DNA from: an uncultured Verrucomicrobia subdivision 3 bacterium
Lineage (GTDB): Bacteria; Verrucomicrobiota; Verrucomicrobiia; Limisphaerales; UBA11358
Assembly (NCBI GenBank): GCA_903822015.1
Contig: CAIJNQ010000172.1
Span: 1 to 42,857 of the forward strand
DNA length: 42,857 nt
Direction: 5' to 3'
Shown one piece after another: positions 8,006-16,676 of this stretch. Position 1 is the first letter of the stretch; each line of letters begins with the position of its first letter. Made by a program: the position numbers and the translations under genes. The notes below the pieces were generated by a model that was not told the DNA's origin, searched no databases, and worked only from the letters and a program-made list of their open reading frames with translations.

Positions 8006-10984
8006 ATGCGATACAAAATTTCCATGAACTCCCTAAAAAATTCCTGCCACTGGTTTGGTTTGCTGCTCGTTTCCATCGCTTGCGCCTGTGCCGCCGCCGA
8101 CACCAACTCGCCGCGCGAGCATCTTTCGCTCGACGCGAACTGGAAATTTCATCTCGGTGACGACTGGCCGGGCGCGCTGAGGCTCGACAAGGCCGGCGCC
8201 AGCGGCGGCCCGGCGGCGGAAAAATTCAACGACAATTCCTGGCGCATACTGGACCTGCCGCACGACTGGGCGATCGAGCTGCCGTTTGACAAAAATGCCG
8301 ACGGCAGCCACGGTTTCAAGGCGGTCGGGCCGGGCTTTCCCCACAACAGCGTCGGCTGGTATCGCCGCACGTTTGAACTGCCGGCGGCCGACGCCGGCAA
8401 GCGCATCTGGCTGACGTTCGACGGCGCGTTCCGCGATACGACGGTCTGGGTCAATGGCTGGCTCGTGAAGCGGCACGAGGGCGGCTATTACCCGTTTCGC
8501 GAGGACATCACGGATGTGGCGCATTTTGGCGGCAAGAACGTCATCACGGTTAAGGTGGACGCGAGCAAGTTCGAAGGCTGGTTTTACGAGGGTGCGGGCA
8601 TCTACCGTCACGTCTGGCTGGACAAAACCGCGCCGGTGGCCATCGCGCCGGACGGGATTTTTGTTTCCTCAAAATTCCAAAACAATGTGCCGGGCAAGAC
8701 ATTTCAAATCCGAATTCAAACACAGTTACTAGATAAGCGTGTAAACAAAATGGAGACGCCAGCTGAAACCGTTGTACGCGATAAATCTTGGCAGGCTGAA
8801 CCAAAACCAGCAAATGTGGAGGTCTGGGTCAAACATGACGTTTTTGATCCCTCGGGTAAGCGAGTCGGGGGACTTTCAAGGAGCCTGCAGCTGACGCTAG
8901 CTTCAACGGTAGAGGATAATTCTGCAATCGGTTTAGAAGATCCAATCCTGTGGTCACCGGAAAATCCAAAACTTTACAAGCTCATTACGGCGGTGGAAGT
9001 GGATGGGAAAATTGTTGACTGCAAATTAACCGAGTTCGGCATCCGCACGTTTGCATTCGACCCGACGAACGGATTTCTGCTGAACGGCAAGCATTATGAA
9101 CTTTACGGCACCTGCAATCATCAGGACATGGCGGGCGTCGGCGCGGCGCTGCCGGATGCGCTGCAATCTTTTCGCGTCGCCAAATTAAAGGAGTTTGGCT
9201 GCAACGCCATCCGCACCTCGCACAATCCGCCCACGCCTGAGTTGCTCGATGCCTGCGACCGACTCGGCATGATCATCATGGACGAGAGCCGGCTGCTCGG
9301 CAGTGACAAAGAAAACTTGCAGAAGTGGGACGATCAAATCCGCCGCGACCGCAATCATGCCTGCGTCGGCATCTGGTCCATCGCCAACGAGGAATTTTCC
9401 GTGGAGGATTCGCCGCAGGGCGCCGCCGTCGCGCGCACAATGCAGGATTATGTGAAGCGGCTCGATCCGACGCGGCCGGTTACCTACGCCGCGCCGGAAG
9501 GCGACACGTTCGCGGGCATCAACGGCATCATTAACGTGCGCGGCTGGAACTATCACATCGGTCAGGGCATGGATGATTATCACGCCAAGCATCCCGAACA
9601 GCCGGAAGTCGGCACCGAACAGGCCAGCACCGTGGGCACTCGCGGCATTTATGCGAACGACCGGGAACGCGGTTATGTCAGCAGCTACGACAACGACCAT
9701 GTGCCCAGTTGGGGCAATTCTGCCGAGGCTTGGTGGAGTTTCTTCGGGGCTCGTCCCTGGCTCTCCGGCGGATTTGTCTGGACGGGTTTTGATTATCGCG
9801 GCGAGCCGACGCCTTATGGCTGGCCGTGCATCAACTCGCATTTCGGAATCCTCGACGTGTGCGGTTTCCCGAAGGACAATTTTTATTACTACCAGTCGTG
9901 GTGGACGACGAACACCGTTTTGCATCTGCTGCCGCACTGGAAGTGGGCGGGCAAGGAAGGCCAGGAAATCCGCGTGGAAGCGTTCAGCAACTGCAAGCAG
10001 GTGGAACTCTTCCTGAACGGCGCGTCGCTCGGCAAACAGGCGATGAAGCCGAATTCGCATCTGTCGTGGCAGGTGAAATACGCGCCGGGCACTTTGAGCG
10101 CGAAAGGTTTTGACGCCGCCGGCAAGGCCATTGCCGAAACAAAAGTGGAAACCACCGGCGAACCGGCGGCGGTCCAGCTTACGCCGAACCGCACGACCAT
10201 CAACGCCGACGGCGAGGATGTTTCCGTCATCACGGTTTCCGTGACCGACGCGCAAGGCCGCATCGTGCCGACGGCGGGAAGTAAAATTACTTTTGCCATT
10301 GAAGGCGCGGGGAAAATTCTCGGCGTCGGCAACGGCGATCCGAGCTGTCATGAGCCGGACACGTTCATCGCCCTGCCGACGGTGAAATCCATTCCGGTGA
10401 ATGGCTGGCGCTGGAAGCTCGCCGATGTGCCGTCGAAAGGTTCGCTCGTGCCGGAATACGGACCGGCCTTTGATGATTCAACCTGGACCACCATCAAGCC
10501 CAAAACCGACGGCGACACCGGCGACATGTTTTTGGCTGAAGGCCAGACGGCGATTTACCGGGCTCATGTCAACCTGACCGAGGCGGATCTCGCGTGTCTG
10601 GGCGCGCAGGTTCGTTTCGGCGGCATAGACGACCACGGCTGGATTTTTGTGAACAACCAGCGCGTCGGCGAATCCACTGACTGGGCATCGCAGCCGGCGT
10701 TTGACATCAGGAAAGCATTGCGCGCCGGTGACAATGTCATCGCCGTCGGCGTACTCAACGAATCCGGCCCGGGCGGACTTGATCCGGATGTGAACGTGGA
10801 GCTTCTCGGCAAACCGGTTCCGGCGGACTGGTCGCGCAGCGTCTTCAACGGCCTGGCCCAAATCATTGTGCAATCCACGAGGGACGCCGGTGAAATCAAG
10901 CTCACGGCGACGGCGGACGGCTTGACTCCGGCAACGGCGAACCTCCAGACACAGCCCGGCACGCCGCGCCCTGCCTTGCCGTAA
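8006..10984 (+). CDS. Glycoside hydrolase family 2 protein (beta-galactosidase-like) with additional C-terminal domain insertion
   Basis: GH2 sugar-binding (WRILDLPHDWAIE, VGWYRRTFELP), Ig-like, and TIM barrel motifs (NAIRTSHNPPTPELLDACDRLGMIIMDE, GIWSIANEE, SGGFVWTGFDYRGEPTPY). Confidence 0.93.
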   Translation: MRYKISMNSLKNSCHWFGLLLVSIACACAAADTNSPREHLSLDANWKFHLGDDWPGALRLDKAGASGGPAAEKFNDNSWRILDLPHDWAIELPFDKNADGSHGFKAVGPGFPHNSVGWYRRTFELPAADAGKRIWLTFDGAFRDTTVWVNGWLVKRHEGGYYPFREDITDVAHFGGKNVITVKVDASKFEGWFYEGAGIYRHVWLDKTAPVAIAPDGIFVSSKFQNNVPGKTFQIRIQTQLLDKRVNKMETPAETVVRDKSWQAEPKPANVEVWVKHDVFDPSGKRVGGLSRSLQLTLASTVEDNSAIGLEDPILWSPENPKLYKLITAVEVDGKIVDCKLTEFGIRTFAFDPTNGFLLNGKHYELYGTCNHQDMAGVGAALPDALQSFRVAKLKEFGCNAIRTSHNPPTPELLDACDRLGMIIMDESRLLGSDKENLQKWDDQIRRDRNHACVGIWSIANEEFSVEDSPQGAAVARTMQDYVKRLDPTRPVTYAAPEGDTFAGINGIINVRGWNYHIGQGMDDYHAKHPEQPEVGTEQASTVGTRGIYANDRERGYVSSYDNDHVPSWGNSAEAWWSFFGARPWLSGGFVWTGFDYRGEPTPYGWPCINSHFGILDVCGFPKDNFYYYQSWWTTNTVLHLLPHWKWAGKEGQEIRVEAFSNCKQVELFLNGASLGKQAMKPNSHLSWQVKYAPGTLSAKGFDAAGKAIAETKVETTGEPAAVQLTPNRTTINADGEDVSVITVSVTDAQGRIVPTAGSKITFAIEGAGKILGVGNGDPSCHEPDTFIALPTVKSIPVNGWRWKLADVPSKGSLVPEYGPAFDDSTWTTIKPKTDGDTGDMFLAEGQTAIYRAHVNLTEADLACLGAQVRFGGIDDHGWIFVNNQRVGESTDWASQPAFDIRKALRAGDNVIAVGVLNESGPGGLDPDVNVELLGKPVPADWSRSVFNGLAQIIVQSTRDAGEIKLTATADGLTPATANLQTQPGTPRPALP

Positions 10985-11025
10985 AAAGATTTTTCACGGC
11001 ATCGGTTTCTTGTATTCTCGCGGCC

Positions 11026-13746
11026 ATGAATGCGAAAGCCATTCGGGCGCTGGTCGTATGTGCCACCGCATTATTGGGGTGCACCGCATTTGCCGCTGAC
11101 GAGACCTGTGCCGTGTGCGACCGGAAGATTGTCGTCGCCGGCGACTTCTGCCATTCGCGCGGGCAGGAAAATCCGGCGGTTCAGGGAGCGGCCCGGCAGG
11201 CCGATTTGGCGTTTCTCGAGGATGTTTCCGGTAAAAACTTTACGGTATCCATCCAGAATCTTCCGGCGGGGCGCTATACGCTGCAAATCGGCCTCGCGGA
11301 AATGGAGTACACCAACACCGGCCGGCGGGTGTTTGACATCACTTGCGGTGATCGGATTCTCGCCAGCCAACTGGACATTGTGGCAACTGCCGGCGGTGCG
11401 GGCAGGGTGCTTTATTTAACGAATGAGGTTGATCTTCCCGGTGATGCTTTGGGCGGTCCACTAACGGTTAATTTCACCGGCCGCATCGGCACGGCGAAGC
11501 TGAACACATTTGAGGTGCGGGACGCGGGGAATATTTCCCTGATTTCCATGCGGGCGGCGGACTTGGTGGCCGTTACTGATATGGCGGCGCTGAAAACGCC
11601 GGTGATCAACGGGCCGCAAATCTGGAAAGACCCGGCACAACCGGTGGTCGAACGCGTTCGCGACCTGGTCAGCCGGCTTTCCCTGGCGGAAAAGGTCCAG
11701 GAGATGCGCAACAGTGCCGCGGCGATTCCGCGGCTGGGCCTTCCGGCTTACGATTATTGGAACGAGTGTCTGCACGGCGTGGCGCGCGCCGGTCCGGCAA
11801 CGGTTTTTCCGCAGGCCATCGGCATGGCGGCGACGTGGGACGTGCCATTGGTGCTTTCGGAGGCCGACATCATCGCGACCGAAGCGCGTGCCAAGCACAA
11901 CGATTTCGTCGCCCGGCATGACGGCAACAGCGCGAGATATTACGGCCTGACGTTCTGGACGCCGAACATCAACATCTTCCGCGATCCGCGCTGGGGGCGC
12001 GGCCAGGAAACTTACGGGGAAGATCCGTTCCTCACCGCCCGGCTTGGGGTCTCCTTCATTCGCGGGTTGCAGGGCGACGATCCGAAATACATCAAGGCGA
12101 TGGCATGCGCCAAGCATTTTGCCGTTCACAGCGGCCCCGAATCGACGCGGCACGTTTTCGATGCGGATGTGCCGGAACGCGATTTTTACGAAACCTATCT
12201 GCCGCAATTTGAAGCCGCGGTTCGCGAAGGAAAAGTCGGCGCCGTGATGGGTGCTTACAATGCCGTCTATGGCCGGCCGGCCTGTGCGAATCCGTTATTG
12301 CTGACGAAAATCCTGCGCCGGGACTGGGGTTTTGACGGTCATGTGGTTTCGGACTGCGGTGCGATTTACGACATTTTTGCCAATCATAAATTTGTCGCCA
12401 CGCCGGAAGCGGCCGCCGCCGCCGCGGTGCAGGCCGGAGACGACCTCTGCTGCGGTGCTGATTACAACCCGCTGATACGCGCGGTCAAGGAGGGCTTGAT
12501 TTCAGAAAAGGAAATTGACGTGGCGCTGGGCCGGTTGTTCGCGGCGCGCTTCCGGCTGGGCATGTTTGATGCGCCCGGGAAAGTTTCCTTCGCGCAGATC
12601 CCGATTGCGGAGAACGACACGCCGGCGCATGAAGCGATGGCGCTGAAAGTTGCGCGCGAATCCATCGTGCTCCTAAAGAACAAGGGTGTGCTGCCGCTGG
12701 ATCGCACCCGCATCAAACGGATCGCCGTCATCGGCGGGAACGCGGATTCGGTGCCGGTGCTACTCGGTAATTACAACGGCATGCCCACCCGTCCGGTGAC
12801 GGTTTTGGACGGCATCAGAAGTATCGCCGGCACAAACATCGAGGTGATCTTCGAGCCCGGCTGTCCGCTGGCCTATCCCGCCGGCGGCGCCATCTATATT
12901 GATTCCGCCGGTTGGATGAAGGCAGTTCAGGCCGCGTGGCTGGCGGATGCGATTATTTATGTCGGCGGCATCAGTCCGAAACTTGAGGGCGAGGAAATGA
13001 AGGTGAACTACGAAGGTTTCAGTGGCGGCGACCGGTCGCGGATTGAATTGCCGGAAATTCAGACCGAATTCCTCCAAGCGCTACAAGCCAGCGGGCGGCC
13101 CGTGGTGTTTGTGAATTGCAGTGGCAGCGCCATGGCGATGCCGTGGGAAGCGGAAAATCTGCCCGCGATTGTGCAGGCTTGGTATCCCGGCGAGCAGGGC
13201 GGTCGCGCCGTGGCCGAGGTTTTGTTCGGAGACGTGAATCCAGCCGGCCGGCTGCCGGTCACATTTTACTGCGCCACGAAGGATCTGCCGGCGTTTGATG
13301 ATTACTCGATGGATAATCGCACCTACCGCTACTTTCAAGGAACACCGTTATTTGCCTTCGGCCACGGCTTGAGTTACACCAAATTTGATTACAGCGGCGC
13401 GCGGCTAAATGCCCCCCATTTCAGCGCCGGCGGCACGGTGAAGGTTTTGTTTACTGTGAAAAATTCCGGTGAGCGCGACGGCGACGAGGTGGCGCAGGTT
13501 TATTTCCGGCACGTCAATTCTGCGCAGCCGCAGGCGAAACTCGCCCTCTGCGGCTTCGCGCGGATTCATTTGGGTCAAGGCCAGGCCGCACATATTGCCC
13601 TGAGTGTGCCCATAGAGTACTTCCGTTATTGGGATATTCTTAAAAAAGCATACACGATTGAGCCCGGTGATTATGAAATCTTGATCGGCGCGTCCTCAGA
13701 TGACATCCGGGGGCGCGTCCCGCTGACCATTTCTGCTGTCAAATAA
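11026..13746 (+). CDS. Glycoside hydrolase family 3 protein (beta-glucosidase/xylosidase-like) with N-terminal malectin-like domain and C-terminal FnIII-like domain
   Basis: YDYWNECLHGVARAGPATVFPQAIGMAATWD, DPRWGRGQETYGEDPFLTARLG, VVSDCGAI, LLKNKGVLPLD, FGHGLSYTKFDYS; N-terminal AGDFCHSRGQ...RVFDITCGDRILASQLDIVATAGG. Confidence 0.93.
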   Translation: MNAKAIRALVVCATALLGCTAFAADETCAVCDRKIVVAGDFCHSRGQENPAVQGAARQADLAFLEDVSGKNFTVSIQNLPAGRYTLQIGLAEMEYTNTGRRVFDITCGDRILASQLDIVATAGGAGRVLYLTNEVDLPGDALGGPLTVNFTGRIGTAKLNTFEVRDAGNISLISMRAADLVAVTDMAALKTPVINGPQIWKDPAQPVVERVRDLVSRLSLAEKVQEMRNSAAAIPRLGLPAYDYWNECLHGVARAGPATVFPQAIGMAATWDVPLVLSEADIIATEARAKHNDFVARHDGNSARYYGLTFWTPNINIFRDPRWGRGQETYGEDPFLTARLGVSFIRGLQGDDPKYIKAMACAKHFAVHSGPESTRHVFDADVPERDFYETYLPQFEAAVREGKVGAVMGAYNAVYGRPACANPLLLTKILRRDWGFDGHVVSDCGAIYDIFANHKFVATPEAAAAAAVQAGDDLCCGADYNPLIRAVKEGLISEKEIDVALGRLFAARFRLGMFDAPGKVSFAQIPIAENDTPAHEAMALKVARESIVLLKNKGVLPLDRTRIKRIAVIGGNADSVPVLLGNYNGMPTRPVTVLDGIRSIAGTNIEVIFEPGCPLAYPAGGAIYIDSAGWMKAVQAAWLADAIIYVGGISPKLEGEEMKVNYEGFSGGDRSRIELPEIQTEFLQALQASGRPVVFVNCSGSAMAMPWEAENLPAIVQAWYPGEQGGRAVAEVLFGDVNPAGRLPVTFYCATKDLPAFDDYSMDNRTYRYFQGTPLFAFGHGLSYTKFDYSGARLNAPHFSAGGTVKVLFTVKNSGERDGDEVAQVYFRHVNSAQPQAKLALCGFARIHLGQGQAAHIALSVPIEYFRYWDILKKAYTIEPGDYEILIGASSDDIRGRVPLTISAVK

Positions 13747-13968
13747 TTCCATCGGTCAATGTCCTGCAATGATGCCCAAAAATTTCTTGCGACTGCGTGG
13801 GCTTCGGTAATTTGGCTTTCTTCGTATCGACCGTAAGCATCATCCGCGTCGTTGGGACAATGCCAGGGTTCGCTTTGGAGAAAATTTGCGGACTTCCAAT
13901 TGCCTTCCGGCGCGACGCAGGATCTGGCAGAAACCTCAACGGCTATCAAATCAGCTCGGGCGAAACGA

Positions 13969-16284
13969 TCAAGGCAGCCACTCGGCGCGATAGAACATCG
14001 CTGTGTTCGTCGCTGGCAGAACGATTTGCACCGGGTTGCTGGCCAGAAAATCAGTCTGAACCGTCTGCCAGTTGAGAAGATTGCCGCTGGCGAGAATGGC
14101 GTAATGCTGATTGGTTTGGCCGCCTAGCCAGAAGCTGAAAGAATTGGTGGTGGTTATCGTGGCCGATTGCAAGCTCGGCGGCGTGCCGCTGGGCAGAACA
14201 AACAAGGTGACGCTTTGAGCGGGCAGGGTGTTGCTGAACGTGCCGCCGGTGAAATTTAAATCGCTCAAACGGCTGATAATGCTCGCCGAGGTTAACTGCC
14301 AGACTTGCGCTGTGCCGGCGGGCAGGAAATTGGTGAGCGCAATATTAACCACTGCATTGGAGCCGATCTGTTTGTTGATGACCATGAGAGTCAAAGCGCC
14401 ATCTGTTGAACGCGTGGCGGCGAAGGTGGCGATGTAATCGGGGTTCGGACCGGCGGCGGAAACGCTGGTGTCACCGAAGGTGGATTTGCTGCCGTCGTAG
14501 TTGCGATAAATCTTCATTGCCAGGTAGGTCGGCGTGCCGGTCGTCGGCGTGGTCCAGCGGGTTGCCAAATCCAGATTTTCGCGACCGAAGATGCCCAGAA
14601 TGTCGGCTTGCGCGGTCGCGCCGCTGATGTCCGATTCCGCACCCCAGTTATATTCCGTGATGCCGATTTTGGTGCCTGGATAATAATTTGTGACCCAACT
14701 TTTCATGCGGGGAATCAACATGATGATATTGTTGATCCAGCTCGGATCCACATAAGAGGTGTCCCAGAATTGCCGCGTGGAGGCATTGCGGAGCAGGACG
14801 GTGGCGGCGTCGGCCGCGCTGGTGCCGACGCTCCCTTCCTGCGGATAACAGTGCAGGGTGAAATAATCGAGCAGCCGGACTCCCGTGTTGGTGTCATGCT
14901 GATGGAGCTGGTTCAACAGCCACGGCATGTAGTCCATGCCACCGTTGTTGGCGCGGTCAGTCCCTCCTGCATTTTGAATGTCGTAACCGCTGTTGAAATA
15001 TCCCGGCCAGCCCCATTCCTCCGGACCGCAAACCAGTGCGTTGGGATCGTTGGTTTTTACCATGCCGGCGTAGTCCACAATTTTACTGAAAATTTCCTGC
15101 ATTGTTGGCCCGACCGGATGCACGTCCTGATGTGTGGATTGCCAAAGCGAATGCTCATTGTCCATCAGATAAAATCCCACGCCGCCATTGGTGGAATTGC
15201 CCCAAGTATTGATCAGGTGCTGGACGTAACCTTGCTGGAAGGCCGAATTGACCGGGACGTTGGCATCGTTGGGGTCGTTCCAGGTGATGGGCTTGTTGCT
15301 GTTGGTGCTGCTGATGCCGTTGCCGGCGTCAGGCATCCAGGAAGAGTCGCTGCCGGCCTGCGGACCATACTTGGTGATGGAATAGCTGGCCAGTTTGCCG
15401 CGACCCGGTCCAAGCTTGGGCGCCCAGCCAATCATTGGGATGGTGATCATCGCCTGCGCGCCGCCGCTTTTGCTGCCGGACACAAACGAATCCGCACTCG
15501 CGGCCGGTGTGGCGCTGCCGTCATCAATGCTTTCAAAATACCAGTCGGCGGCGTGGTTGTGGGCATTGAGCTGCCAATTGTAGGACGTCTCCGAATTGCC
15601 GCCGGAACGATTCATCGTGAAATTCAAATCCTGCAACTGGCTGGCGGAGGCGAAGGCCGTGCCGTAAATCTGCGGATTGATGGCATGCCGGTTCAACTGG
15701 GCGTTGACCGTGATGGTCACCGGCGCACCGGTGTTGGTTGTTGCACCGGTGGAAACCAAGGCGATGTCGTCCGCATAGAATGTCGGCTCGGCAGCGCCGA
15801 CCGAATCCTGAATGACAAACCCATTGAAATTGGCCAGGCCGGCCACCCCTATCGCCGAGAGCGGCACCGAATACTGCTGCCAGGTGCCGGCCGGCGGTGA
15901 TGCCAGAGAGTAGCGTTGACTCAAGCTGAAACCGTTTGTGGTTCCGAGATGCACCAACCCATATACTTGCAGATGCTGGCCACCGCTGGCACCGCCGTGA
16001 AGCCAGAAGCTGATGCTCGCGTAAGGCGTGGAATCCATGTCAGGATGATAGATCTGGAGACCCTGCCAGGCACCGGCGGTTACGCTGATCGAATCACTGC
16101 CGGAATGTACCGGTGTCGTGTTGGCGTAGTTCCGGGTGGCCCAACCCCAGTCCTCCCAGCCGGTTTGTAGCGAGTCGGTGTAGACCGCCTGATCCGCTTC
16201 CGCACAAAGACAGGCTACCGCGAACAACAGGCACACCAGAACTTGCAGGCAATCATTTTCCGGCTGGAAGCTGCGATTCTTCAT
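13969..16284 (-). CDS. Glycoside hydrolase family 44-like endoglucanase/xyloglucanase with N-terminal carbohydrate-binding-like domain
   Basis: INPQIYGTAFAS...TMNRSGGNSETSYNWQLNAHNHAADWYFE, acid/base region VCGPEEWGWPGYF, nucleophile region GITEYNWG; secretory signal; N-terminal jelly-roll-like segment DSLQTGWEDWGWATRNYANT... Confidence 0.85.
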   Translation of the reverse strand: MKNRSFQPENDCLQVLVCLLFAVACLCAEADQAVYTDSLQTGWEDWGWATRNYANTTPVHSGSDSISVTAGAWQGLQIYHPDMDSTPYASISFWLHGGASGGQHLQVYGLVHLGTTNGFSLSQRYSLASPPAGTWQQYSVPLSAIGVAGLANFNGFVIQDSVGAAEPTFYADDIALVSTGATTNTGAPVTITVNAQLNRHAINPQIYGTAFASASQLQDLNFTMNRSGGNSETSYNWQLNAHNHAADWYFESIDDGSATPAASADSFVSGSKSGGAQAMITIPMIGWAPKLGPGRGKLASYSITKYGPQAGSDSSWMPDAGNGISSTNSNKPITWNDPNDANVPVNSAFQQGYVQHLINTWGNSTNGGVGFYLMDNEHSLWQSTHQDVHPVGPTMQEIFSKIVDYAGMVKTNDPNALVCGPEEWGWPGYFNSGYDIQNAGGTDRANNGGMDYMPWLLNQLHQHDTNTGVRLLDYFTLHCYPQEGSVGTSAADAATVLLRNASTRQFWDTSYVDPSWINNIIMLIPRMKSWVTNYYPGTKIGITEYNWGAESDISGATAQADILGIFGRENLDLATRWTTPTTGTPTYLAMKIYRNYDGSKSTFGDTSVSAAGPNPDYIATFAATRSTDGALTLMVINKQIGSNAVVNIALTNFLPAGTAQVWQLTSASIISRLSDLNFTGGTFSNTLPAQSVTLFVLPSGTPPSLQSATITTTNSFSFWLGGQTNQHYAILASGNLLNWQTVQTDFLASNPVQIVLPATNTAMFYRAEWLP

Positions 16285-16571
16285 ATTATTGAATATCCCA
16301 CATTTTACAATGGTTCGCTATCATCTATTTGCATGACAATGCCGACATTATAAGTGGGTGACCTTAGAAAACCATAAGTGCGCGCATTCTTGTATGTAGC
16401 CGGAGCAGATGGTGTTTGCGGGAAAAGGTATGGACCTAAATTCTACGTCCTAAAAGTGCCTGTTCAAAAACGCTTGCGAAAAGGCTTGCCCCTAAACTAC
16501 ACCCGACCAAAATTGGTGCGAGTGCTGATGTTTTGGATCGTATTGGTTATCCATTTATTTTCAGCTTTGAT

Positions 16572-16647
16572 GGGCCCGTAGCTCAGCGGTTAGAGCAGGC
16601 GACTCATAATCGCTTGGTCCCCGGTTCAAATCCGGGCGGGCCCACCA
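16572..16647 (+). tRNA. tRNA with CAT anticodon, tRNA-Ile2 (lysidine-type) likely; CCA encoded
   Basis: GGGCCCG...CGGGCCC acceptor stem, anticodon stem GGCGA-CTCATAA-TCGCT, T arm CCCGG-TTCAAAT-CCGGG, terminal ACCA. Body AGCGGTTAGAGCAGGCGACTCATAATCGCTTGGTC closely matches E. coli tRNA-Ile2(CAU) as recalled. Confidence 0.95.
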
Positions 16648-16676
16648 TCTGAAAGGCGTATTCCAACCCTGAAATT

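Noticed and set aside
9185-10351. 388-aa minus-strand ORF
   Set aside because: Antisense to the GH2 gene; typical high-GC shadow ORF. The same applies to 7025-7957, 11461-12207, 17295-18197, 39976-40878 and 41192-42088.
13671-13949. 92-aa minus-strand ORF between the convergent GH3 and GH44 genes
   Set aside because: Overlaps the GH3 3' end; no domain recognised, not enough to call a gene or remnant.
14608-15900. 430-aa plus-strand ORF
   Set aside because: Antisense to the GH44-like gene; no domain logic.
16378-16581. 67-aa ORF overlapping the tRNA 5' end
   Set aside because: Overlaps the tRNA gene and has no family resemblance.
16572-16647. tRNA gene as an integration (att) site for a genomic island
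   Set aside because: No repeated tRNA 3' segment (ggttcaaatccgggcgggcccacca) and no integrase visible in the window.
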